Of a DNA stretch of 10,080 nucleotides, positions 1 through 5,545 are shown piece after piece. Where the stretch lies: positions 1-10,080 of the forward strand of contig VERS01000026.1 of assembly GCA_018882545.1 (NCBI GenBank), given 5' to 3'. The notes beneath the pieces are model-generated. The model saw nothing but the letters and a program-made list of their open reading frames with translations, was not told the origin of the DNA and did no database searches. The position numbers and the translations under genes are program-made. Within the stretch, counting starts at the first letter, position 1. Every line of letters begins with the position of its first letter. The stretch is from Mycobacterium sp. Lineage in GTDB: Bacteria; Actinomycetota; Actinomycetes; Mycobacteriales; Mycobacteriaceae.

Positions 1-351
1 GTCACCGTCGCCGTGGGCGAGGGCGGTGGCCGGCCCCGGCAGCGGCACCGTGCGCCGCCCTCCGGCCTGGTCGTAGACGCTGAGTGCGGCCGGCGCTTCG
101 GCGTCGGCTCCGGCCGTGAGGACTACCAGTGACCCCGCTTCGGCCAGCGCGGACTGGGGGTCACCGGCCAGCGGCAGGATCCGCCCGGTCGGGGTGGTGA
201 CCGTCGCCGGCGAGCGCGCCGCGGTGGCCGGCTCGATGGTCGGGGGAGGGGCGTCGACAGGATTCGACTTGCACCCGCCGGCCAGGATCACCACCAGCAC
301 CGATCCGGCCGCGGCCCCGCGCACGGCGGCGCGGTGTGGGTGGAATGGCAA
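1..351 (-). CDS. lppL: LppL-like lipoprotein, N-terminal part (runs off the left edge)
   Basis: Reading the minus strand from a TTG at 351 gives an open frame to the window edge (about 117 residues). It starts with a short basic n-region, a hydrophobic stretch (VLVVIL) and a lipobox LAGGC, so it should be exported and lipid-anchored on the outer face of the membrane. The mature part begins KSNPVDAPPPTIEPA and continues with a Pro/Ala/Thr-rich linker. A region follows with the pattern LPLAGDP...LVVLTAGAD...LPGPATAL, which matches my recollection of mycobacterial LppL (Rv2138), a secreted protein of unknown function that may form a beta-propeller. The TTG is preceded by GGGGG seven bases upstream; an in-frame GTG nine codons further in (324-322) is an alternative start. 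The position divergent from uppP matches M. tuberculosis, although there Rv2137c lies between them. The C-terminus is outside the window. Confidence 0.75.
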   Translation of the reverse strand, partial: MPFHPHRAAVRGAAAGSVLVVILAGGCKSNPVDAPPPTIEPATAARSPATVTTPTGRILPLAGDPQSALAEAGSLVVLTAGADAEAPAALSVYDQAGGRRTVPLPGPATALAHGDGD

Positions 352-393
352 CGGGTGGCCCCCGGTCTCGGTCGGACGATCCTCAGAACCCGG

Positions 394-399
394 ATTGTA
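394..399 (-). promoter_or_regulatory. Probable -10 box for lppL
   Basis: On the minus strand this reads TACAAT, a full match to the mycobacterial TANNNT -10 pattern. It would start transcription near 386-388, leaving a leader of roughly 35 bases that contains the GGGGG ribosome binding site before the TTG start at 351. No convincing -35 box is seen. Confidence 0.5.
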
Positions 400-457
400 G
401 GGGCGCGGTTCGGCGGGCAGGAGTGCAGGGACGGACAGGGCAGGGCGGTGCGCTGAG

Positions 458-488
458 TTGCGGCTTGCGCACCGGGCCCGGGTACGGT
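458..488 (+). promoter_or_regulatory. Probable uppP promoter (TTGCGG - 19 bp - TACGGT)
   Basis: TTGCGG at 458-463 and TACGGT at 483-488 form a plausible sigma-A type promoter. The expected start of transcription falls at about 495-496, exactly on an in-frame GTG (496) of uppP. The mRNA may therefore be leaderless, which would make the protein ten residues longer than the ATG start chosen here. This is inferred from pattern and spacing only. Confidence 0.4.
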
Positions 489-525
489 GCTCGGCGTGGA
501 TGTGTCCGCGGTGGATCTGACGGCG

Positions 526-1359
526 ATGTCCTGGTTGCAGGTCGTGGTGCTCTCGATCGTGCAGGGGCTTACCGAATTCCTTCCGGTGTCCTCGTCGGGC
601 CATTTGGCGATCGTGTCCCGGCTGTTCTTCGGCGGCGACGCCGGCGCATCTTTCACCGCCGTGTCCCAGCTCGGCACCGAGGCCGCGGTGCTGGTGTATT
701 TCGCCCGGGACATCGTCCGGATTCTCAAGGCCTGGTTTACAGGTTTGCGGGTGCCCTCGCTCCGGGACGACCCCGACTACCGGCTGGGCTGGTACGTCAT
801 CATCGGGTCCATCCCGATCGGGGTGTTGGGTTTCGCGTTCAAGGACGTCATCCGCTCAGACGTGCGTAACCTGTGGGTTGTGGCCACCGCGATGCTGGTG
901 TTCTCCGCGGTCATCGCCGCAGCCGAGTACTTCGGCAGGCAGGATCGCCACGTCGGCCAACTCACCTGGCGGGACGGGTTGCTGGTCGGGCTTGCCCAGT
1001 GCCTGGCCCTGATTCCCGGAGTGTCCCGATCCGGGGCCACCATCAGCGCCGGGCTGGCTCTGGGCCTGGACCGGCCGCTGGCGGCGAGATTCGGCTTCCT
1101 GCTTGCCATTCCGGCGGTCTTCGCCTCCGGATTGTTTTCGCTGCCGGACGCCTTCGACCCGGTCAGCACCGGCATGAGCGCCAGCGGAGCGCAGCTTGCG
1201 GTGTCGGTGGTGATCACCTTCGTGGTGGGATTCGCCGCGGTGGCGTGGCTCCTGCGGTTCCTGGCCCACCATGCCATGTACTGGTTCGTCGGCTACCGGG
1301 TGATCCTGTCGCTGACGGTGATGGCGCTGCTGGCCACCGGCGTGGTGGCGGCAACGTGA
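526..1359 (+). CDS. uppP: Undecaprenyl-diphosphate phosphatase UppP (BacA family)
   Basis: Integral membrane enzyme that removes a phosphate from undecaprenyl pyrophosphate, regenerating the C55 carrier lipid for peptidoglycan and arabinogalactan synthesis; overproduction of the family gives bacitracin resistance. The signature [15 protein letters not shown] lies at residues 11-25 and the second motif [14 protein letters not shown] near residues 164-177. Both carry the catalytic Glu, Ser, His and Arg residues of the family. Several hydrophobic segments span the protein. From the ATG at 526 it is 277 residues, beginning MSWLQVVVL; the M. tuberculosis protein as I recall it is 276 residues and begins MSWWQV, which is why this start was chosen. 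In-frame GTG codons at 487 and 496 are upstream options, and 496 fits a leaderless transcript. The next gene begins 7 bp after the stop, so the two are probably cotranscribed. Confidence 0.95.
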   Translation: MSWLQVVVLSIVQGLTEFLPVSSSGHLAIVSRLFFGGDAGASFTAVSQLGTEAAVLVYFARDIVRILKAWFTGLRVPSLRDDPDYRLGWYVIIGSIPIGVLGFAFKDVIRSDVRNLWVVATAMLVFSAVIAAAEYFGRQDRHVGQLTWRDGLLVGLAQCLALIPGVSRSGATISAGLALGLDRPLAARFGFLLAIPAVFASGLFSLPDAFDPVSTGMSASGAQLAVSVVITFVVGFAAVAWLLRFLAHHAMYWFVGYRVILSLTVMALLATGVVAAT

Positions 1360-1366
1360 GTTGCCG

Positions 1367-2059
1367 ATGACCGTCATCCTGCTGCGCCACGGCCGGTCGA
1401 TGGCCAACATCACCCACACCCTGGCCGGGCGATCGGAGGGCGTCGAGCTCGACCAGAAAGGCATCGCCCAGGCCGAGGCGCTGGTTGAACGCGTGTCGGG
1501 TCTACCGATCAAGGCGCTGGTTCGTTCCCCGCTGCTGCGCTGCCGGCTCACCCTGGAGCCCCTGGCCGCCGCGCTGGGCATGGCAGTTTTCATCGATGAG
1601 CGGCTGGCCGAGGTCGACTACGGACAGTGGACCGGGCGGCAATTGTCCGAACTCACCAGCGAGCCGCTGTGGTCCGTCGTCCAACAACAGCCCAGCGCGG
1701 CCGTCTTCCCCGGCGGCGAGAGTCTGGCCCAGGTGCAGGCCCGGGCAGTGGAGGCGGTGCGGGAACATGACCGCCGGTTCGCCGCCGAGCACGGCACCGA
1801 TGCGCTGTGGGTGGCCTGTACGCACGGCGATGTGATCAAGGCCGTGCTCGCTGACGCACTGGGCACGCACCTGGACAGTTTCCAGCGCATCACCGCTGAC
1901 CCGGCCTCGATGAGCGTGATCCGCTACACCGAACTCCGGCCGTTCGTCCTGCACGTCAACCACACCGGAGCGCAACTGGCCTCGGCGTTGACCGCGGTCT
2001 CGCGCCCGGTCGAGGGTTCGGGTCACAGCGAAGCGGTCGTCGGCGGCTCGACCGACTGA
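1367..2059 (+). CDS. Histidine phosphatase / phosphoglycerate-mutase-like protein (MSMEG_4193 family, Rv2135c-like)
   Basis: Soluble 230-residue member of the histidine phosphatase superfamily. The N-terminal LLRHGRS (catalytic H8 with R7), the SPLLR motif with R58, the acidic residue in LAEVDYGQWTG (E82) and the second histidine in CTHGDVI (H153) are all present, so a phosphohistidine-type phosphatase mechanism is expected. The sequence matches Rv2135c of M. tuberculosis from memory, including the conserved PASMSVIRYTELRPFVLHVNHTG region and the terminal SEAVVGGSTD. The family (TIGR03848 type) is actinobacterial and has no settled substrate; the name phosphomutase is by homology only. The ATG at 1367 is preferred because the protein then begins MTVILLRHGR; a TTG two codons upstream at 1361 is possible. 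It lies 7 bp downstream of uppP and 78 bp upstream of the DUF3090 gene. Confidence 0.9.
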   Translation: MTVILLRHGRSMANITHTLAGRSEGVELDQKGIAQAEALVERVSGLPIKALVRSPLLRCRLTLEPLAAALGMAVFIDERLAEVDYGQWTGRQLSELTSEPLWSVVQQQPSAAVFPGGESLAQVQARAVEAVREHDRRFAAEHGTDALWVACTHGDVIKAVLADALGTHLDSFQRITADPASMSVIRYTELRPFVLHVNHTGAQLASALTAVSRPVEGSGHSEAVVGGSTD

Positions 2060-2084
2060 ATCCCGCGCGCTGAATCCAGCGCGT
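2057..2084 (+). repeat. Tandem 14-bp direct repeat containing a small hairpin, at the stop of the phosphatase gene
   Basis: TGAATCCCGCGCGC (2057-2070) is followed directly by TGAATCCAGCGCGT (2071-2084), 12 of 14 bases identical; the first copy includes the stop codon of the preceding gene. Within it CGCGCT (2066-2071) and AGCGCG (2078-2083) can form a 6-bp hairpin with a 6-base loop. No T tract follows, so it is at best a weak U-less terminator. Confidence 0.45.
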
Positions 2085-2121
2085 ATCCGGGCGCGTTGGC
2101 CTTCCGCCGCCGCCGGGCCGG

Positions 2122-2127
2122 TATTTT
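2122..2127 (+). promoter_or_regulatory. Possible -10 box (TATTTT) before the DUF3090 gene
   Basis: TATTTT fits TANNNT and is conspicuous in this GC-rich gap. It sits 10 bases before the ATG at 2138 and 4 bases before an in-frame GTG at 2132. It may give the DUF3090-SCO1664 pair its own promoter with a very short leader. The AGGGG at 2128-2132, five bases before the ATG, could instead serve as a ribosome binding site on a longer mRNA coming from uppP. Confidence 0.35.
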
Positions 2128-2137
2128 AGGGGTGACC

Positions 2138-2758
2138 ATGACCCGCTCAATCCACGTCTTCCGCACCCCCGACCGGTTTGTCGCCGGCACGGTGGGGCAA
2201 CCCGGGAACCGGACCTTTTATCTGCAGGCGGTACACGACAAGCGGGTGGTGTCGGTGATGCTGGAAAAGCAGCAGGTCGCCGTGCTGGCGGAGCGGATCG
2301 GAGCGTTGCTGGCCGAGGTCCACCGCCGCTTCGGCACCCCGTTGCCGCCGGAGAGCGAGGTCGTAGACCTCAGCCCACTGCTCACCCCGGTCGACGCTGA
2401 ATTCCGGGTGGGCACGATGGGCCTGGGCTGGGACGCTGAGGCCCAGAGTGTGGTGGTCGAGTTGCTGGCCGTCAGCGACACCGCGTTCGACGCCTCGGTC
2501 ATTCTCGACGACGCCGAGGAGGGTCCCGACGCGGTGCGGGTCTTCCTTTCCCCGGAAGACGCCCAGCAGTTCGCCGCCCGGTCGCAGCGGGTGATCTCCG
2601 CGGGCCGCCCGCCGTGTCCGCTCTGCGATGAACCGCTGGACCCCGAGGGGCACCTGTGCGTGCGCACCAACGGTTATCGCCGGGGCCCGCAGCACGACCC
2701 GGGTGACGATGCCGGTGAGGATGCCGGTGACGCCGCCGGGGACGATCCCGCGTCGTGA
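2138..2758 (+). CDS. DUF3090 family protein (Rv2134c-like) with C-terminal zinc-knuckle-like cluster
   Basis: A 206-residue cytoplasmic protein of the actinobacterial DUF3090 / TIGR03847 family, function unknown. It begins MTRSIHVFRTPDRFVAGTVG and continues with the conserved core GNRTFYLQAVHD and EFRVGTMGLGWD. Residues 155-182 contain C160-x2-C163...H172-x-C174 followed by VRTNGYRRG, a likely zinc-binding knuckle. The last residues form an acidic tail built from in-frame DAGE/DAGD/AAGD units. The ATG at 2138 is supported by AGGGG five bases upstream and by similarity to Rv2134c; a TTG far upstream at 2096 would add 14 arginine-rich residues not expected in the family. Its stop overlaps the start of the next gene by 4 bp (GTGA), so the two are translationally coupled and probably work together. 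Confidence 0.9.
   Translation: MTRSIHVFRTPDRFVAGTVGQPGNRTFYLQAVHDKRVVSVMLEKQQVAVLAERIGALLAEVHRRFGTPLPPESEVVDLSPLLTPVDAEFRVGTMGLGWDAEAQSVVVELLAVSDTAFDASVILDDAEEGPDAVRVFLSPEDAQQFAARSQRVISAGRPPCPLCDEPLDPEGHLCVRTNGYRRGPQHDPGDDAGEDAGDAAGDDPAS
2708..2743 (+). repeat. In-frame 12-bp tandem repeat encoding an acidic DAG(E/D) tail
   Basis: GATGCCGGTGAG, GATGCCGGTGAC and the degenerate GCCGCCGGGGAC lie end to end and encode DAGE-DAGD-AAGD at residues 191-202 of the DUF3090 protein. The first two units differ by one base. This is a likely slippage-prone, length-variable tail. Confidence 0.7.
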
Positions 2759-3546
2759 CAGACCGGCCGCAGGAGGTTGTGCAGCGCGGCGAGTTGGCTG
2801 TCGTGGGCCGTATCCGATCAGCCAGTAATGCGACCTTCCTGTGTGAGTCGCGGCTGGCGGGCAGCGTCGTGCAGTGCGTCTACAAGCCGGTCGCCGGCGA
2901 ACAGCCCCTCTGGGATTTCCCCGACGGCACGCTGGCCGGCCGGGAGTACGGTGCATTCCTGGTTTCTGAGGCGCTGGGCTGGAATGTGGTGCCGCACACG
3001 GTGATCCGGCAGGGCCCGGCCGGGCCGGGAATGGTGCAGGTCTGGGTCGATCAGGCCGAGTCGCCGACCGAGCCGGGGCTGGTCGAACTCTGTCCGGCCG
3101 ATGCGGTCCCGCAGGGCTACCTGTCGGTGCTGACCGCCTACGATTACGCCGGGGGGGAGGTCGCGCTGGTGCACGCCGACCACCCGGGCCTGCGGCGGAT
3201 GGCCGTGTTCGATGTGATCGTCAACAACGCCGACCGCAAGGGCGGCCACATCCTGGCCGGCGCGGAGGGCGCCGTCTACGGCGTGGACCACGGAATCTCA
3301 CTGCACGTTCACGACAAACTCCGCACCGTGCTCTGGGGTTGGGCGGGCGAGCCGATCGACGGAGAATCTCTTGCGGCGCTGCGCAACCTGGACAGTCGCC
3401 TGGGCGGAAAGCTGGCGGCTCGGCTGCGCCGCCACATCACAGCCGCGGAAGTGGACGCGTTACATCGTCGGGTCCGGGGACTGCTGGCCGACCCGGTGAT
3501 GCCCAGCCCGGCCGGCCGCCGGCCGCTGCCCTGGCCGGCGTTTTGA
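2755..3546 (+). CDS. SCO1664 family protein (Rv2133c-like), divergent PI3K/HipA-type kinase fold
   Basis: A 263-residue protein of the uncharacterised SCO1664 / TIGR03843 family. Kinase-like features can be read in order: a lysine in a strand (CVYKP, K44) that could bind ATP, a helix with a conserved-looking glutamate (REYGAFLVSEALGW, E64), the sequence NNADRKGGHIL (D160, H165) resembling the catalytic loop of PI3/PI4- and HipA-type kinases, and YGVDHGISL (D178) in the place of a metal-binding DFG-like motif. Family membership is recognised from sequence; kinase activity is inference. The GTG start at 2755 overlaps the upstream stop as GTGA, so it is coupled to the DUF3090 gene. Its last 110 bp overlap the end of the PAP2-like gene on the other strand. 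The C-terminal segment PSPAGRRPLPWPAF is proline-rich. Confidence 0.88.
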   Translation: MTDRPQEVVQRGELAVVGRIRSASNATFLCESRLAGSVVQCVYKPVAGEQPLWDFPDGTLAGREYGAFLVSEALGWNVVPHTVIRQGPAGPGMVQVWVDQAESPTEPGLVELCPADAVPQGYLSVLTAYDYAGGEVALVHADHPGLRRMAVFDVIVNNADRKGGHILAGAEGAVYGVDHGISLHVHDKLRTVLWGWAGEPIDGESLAALRNLDSRLGGKLAARLRRHITAAEVDALHRRVRGLLADPVMPSPAGRRPLPWPAF

Positions 3547-4225
3547 ACGCCCTGCGCACCCTCGGCGGCCCGGCACGGACCGCGCCGCCGGATGGTCGCC
3601 GGGCGTAGTCCAGCAGGGCGGCGCCCGACGCCAGGATCGCCGATCCGAGCAGTGCGCCGCCGAGCACGTCGGTGAAGGTGTGTGCGCCGGAGTACACGGC
3701 AAGGGCCGCGACCAGGAACACGCTTTCGGCCACCAGGACCCCCAATGCCACCTTCGCCAGCCGGCTGTCCCCTGCCGCCAGGCACACCGCGATCATGCCG
3801 AACAGGGTGGTCGCGACGGTGACGTGTCCGGATGGGAACGAGTGCGGAGGAATCACCGTCTTCAGCGTCTCCTCGACCGCCACGCCGACCCCCACCGCCC
3901 CGGTCACGAGCACCACCGGGATCGGCGATTTCATCCGCAACGAAAGCAGCGTGCCGCCAACCACGGCGATGATCAGGGCATGAAGCGGATCGCCCAGAAA
4001 TGCCCAGATGCCGGCTGCCAATTCGCCCCGGCGGTCGGTGCGGTGCCGATCGCTCCAGTTCTCCAGGGCGGTGTCGAAGGAGACCAGCCAGTCCGCGTGC
4101 ATCCCCATCGTCAGGGCGCCCAGCAGGGTGAACAAACCGGCGGCCAGCAGAACCAGGCCCGGCCGGCCTCGCAGAGCGATCGCGGCCGCCAGCATGGCCG
4201 CAGCGGAGGCGATCAGCCAGACCAT
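3437..4225 (-). CDS. PAP2-like (phosphatidic acid phosphatase type 2) membrane protein
   Basis: A 262-residue polytopic membrane protein with about six hydrophobic segments (roughly residues 3-19, 24-42, 82-98, 102-118, 136-152, 158-178 and 186-206). The PAP2 core is recognisable: PSGH at 131-134 and GAHTFTDVLGG with H182 and D186, supplying the two catalytic histidines and the aspartate. The usual arginines are missing: the KX6RP motif is reduced to KTVIPPHSF, and the SR of SRX5HX3D is replaced by LA. Members normally dephosphorylate lipid phosphates or prenyl diphosphates at the membrane; with these changes the substrate and activity are uncertain. The ATG at 4225 lies 13 bp after the stop of the META-domain lipoprotein gene, so they are probably one operon. 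Residues 208-262 form a basic Pro/Ala/Gly-rich tail; from about residue 227 on it is encoded opposite the SCO1664-family gene and may be poorly conserved. Confidence 0.82.
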   Translation of the reverse strand: MVWLIASAAAMLAAAIALRGRPGLVLLAAGLFTLLGALTMGMHADWLVSFDTALENWSDRHRTDRRGELAAGIWAFLGDPLHALIIAVVGGTLLSLRMKSPIPVVLVTGAVGVGVAVEETLKTVIPPHSFPSGHVTVATTLFGMIAVCLAAGDSRLAKVALGVLVAESVFLVAALAVYSGAHTFTDVLGGALLGSAILASGAALLDYARRPSGGAVRAGPPRVRRAFKTPARAAAGGRPGWASPGRPAVPGPDDVTRPLPRL

Positions 4226-4238
4226 TGTCGGCCGGTGC

Positions 4239-4712
4239 CTACCGGCCGGCCGGCAGCGGTTCCCAGTGCATCACGCCGCTGTCAGCTTCCAGCGAGAGGT
4301 GCAACTTGCCGTCGGAGAGCAGGTAGCTGCGCACTCGGCCCAACGCCGCGGCGACCTGGGCGTCGTAGGACGGCTGCGGGCACATCATCTTGGTCAGGCC
4401 GATGGGCCCGAAGGTCAGGGAGCCCGATTCGGCCGACCCGGCCTCTGTGGTCCAGGTGGAGTTGCCGCGGTTGCAGTCGACCCGGAAGCCGGCCTGGCCG
4501 TCCTGGCCGAAGGTCACCGTGTACTCCGCCGGAGTGTCGATCGTGGTGCTGGGCTGTTCGGCTTCACTCATCGACTCGATGGTCAGCAGCTGCCAGGTCG
4601 TGCCGATCAGCGGATCGGTCTGGTCCTTCGCACCGGAGTCCCTGCCGCACGCCGCGGTGCTCAGGGCGCTCAGGGCGGCAGCGACGGTGAGGGCCGCGAC
4701 GGTGGTGCGCAT
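4239..4712 (-). CDS. META/HslJ-domain lipoprotein
   Basis: A 157-residue secreted protein. The N-terminus [22 protein letters not shown] is a signal peptide ending in a somewhat atypical lipobox (TAAC, C22). The rest is one META domain, the family of Hsl[11 protein letters not shown] at 36-45, [20 protein letters not shown] at about 68-87 and [14 protein letters not shown] at 99-112, which contain the usual glycine, CN and CP positions. C80 and C111 could form a disulfide outside the membrane. HslJ proteins are linked to heat and novobiocin tolerance in E. coli; no function is established here. The ATG at 4712 is preferred over a TTG at 4721 because a TAAGTT box lies exactly seven bases upstream, as expected for a leaderless mycobacterial transcript. 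It is divergent from cysQ and probably cotranscribed with the downstream PAP2-like gene. Confidence 0.85.
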   Translation of the reverse strand: MRTTVAALTVAAALSALSTAACGRDSGAKDQTDPLIGTTWQLLTIESMSEAEQPSTTIDTPAEYTVTFGQDGQAGFRVDCNRGNSTWTTEAGSAESGSLTFGPIGLTKMMCPQPSYDAQVAAALGRVRSYLLSDGKLHLSLEADSGVMHWEPLPAGR

Positions 4713-4719
4713 GGCTGTC

Positions 4720-4725
4720 AACTTA
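4720..4725 (-). promoter_or_regulatory. Probable -10 box giving a leaderless META-lipoprotein mRNA
   Basis: On the minus strand TAAGTT fits TANNNT and ends seven bases before the ATG at 4712, the spacing at which transcription would begin at the A of the start codon. No Shine-Dalgarno sequence lies at a good distance from that ATG, which agrees with a leaderless gene. No clear -35 box is present. Confidence 0.5.
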
Positions 4726-4783
4726 CCCGCCGGGTGCCCGGGGTGCGGCAGACGGCACCCGGTGGTTCGGCAATACTGGCTGG

Positions 4784-5545
4784 ATGAGTCGCACCGACGC
4801 CGAACTGGCCGCCGATCTGGCGCAGGAGGCGGGGCGGTTGCTGCTGGCGGTCCGCGAGGAGATGGGCCATGACTTTCCGCCCGCCCTCGGCGACGCCGGC
4901 GACGTCCGGGCTAACGAGTTGCTGCTCAGCAGACTACGTTCGGAACGCCCCGGCGACGCGGTGCTCTCCGAGGAGGCCCACGACGATCTGGCCCGATTGC
5001 GCGCCGACCGGGTCTGGATCATCGACCCGCTCGACGGAACCCGCGAGTTCTCCACGCCCCGGCGGGAGGACTGGGCCGTGCACGTTGCCCTGTGGCAGCG
5101 CACATCCGGTCGCGAAGGCGTGATCACCGACGCTGCGGTGGCGCTACCGGCCCTCGGTGAGGTCCACCGCAGCGACACCGTCAACCCGCCACCGCCGCCG
5201 CCGTCGGGACCCATCCGCATCACCGCCAGCGCCAACCGCCCGCCGTTGGCGCTATGGCTGTTGCGCGATCGGCTCGACTTCGAGTTCATCCGGATCGGGT
5301 CGGCCGGGGCCAAGGCCATGGCGGTCGTCCGCGGTGACGCCGACGCCTACATCCACGCCGGCGGCCAGTGGGAGTGGGACTCAGCCGCACCGGCGGGTGT
5401 GGTCAAGGCCGCCGGCCTGCACGCCACCCGGCTGGACGGCTCGCCGCTGCGCTACAACCAGCCCGACCCCTACCTGCCCGACTTCCTGATGTGCCGGCCG
5501 GAGGTGGCCGAACTGCTGCTCGACGCGATCTGGCTGGCCGGCTGA
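4784..5545 (+). CDS. cysQ: 3'-phosphoadenosine 5'-phosphate phosphatase CysQ (inositol monophosphatase superfamily)
   Basis: A 253-residue Mg2+-dependent, Li+-sensitive type phosphatase that converts PAP, the by-product of PAPS-dependent sulfation and sulfate reduction, to AMP. The mycobacterial enzyme (Rv2131c) is also reported to act on fructose-1,6-bisphosphate and inositol-1-phosphate. The metal-binding motifs are complete: SEEAHDD with E63/E64, [12 protein letters not shown] with D81, D84 and T86, and [19 protein letters not shown] with D199. The linker between the two subdomains carries six prolines in a row (135-140). The ATG at 4784 gives the expected N-terminus; no ribosome binding site is visible, and AATACT at 4772-4777, six bases before the ATG, could be a weak -10 box of a leaderless transcript. 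The stop overlaps the mshC start as TGATG, so the two sulfur-metabolism genes are coupled. Confidence 0.94.
   Translation: MSRTDAELAADLAQEAGRLLLAVREEMGHDFPPALGDAGDVRANELLLSRLRSERPGDAVLSEEAHDDLARLRADRVWIIDPLDGTREFSTPRREDWAVHVALWQRTSGREGVITDAAVALPALGEVHRSDTVNPPPPPPSGPIRITASANRPPLALWLLRDRLDFEFIRIGSAGAKAMAVVRGDADAYIHAGGQWEWDSAAPAGVVKAAGLHATRLDGSPLRYNQPDPYLPDFLMCRPEVAELLLDAIWLAG

Noticed and set aside
2147..2956. A 269-codon minus-strand open frame opposite the DUF3090 gene
   Set aside because: It overlaps a gene with recognised homology and shows no motif of its own.
3680..4690. A 336-codon plus-strand open frame opposite the PAP2-like and META genes
   Set aside because: Its product is rich in Arg, Pro, Gly and Cys without domain features, while the minus-strand frames show membrane segments and clear motifs.
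4772..4777. AATACT as a definite -10 box for cysQ
   Set aside because: It departs from TANNNT at the first base and no -35 box is visible, so it is mentioned only as a weak possibility in the cysQ entry.
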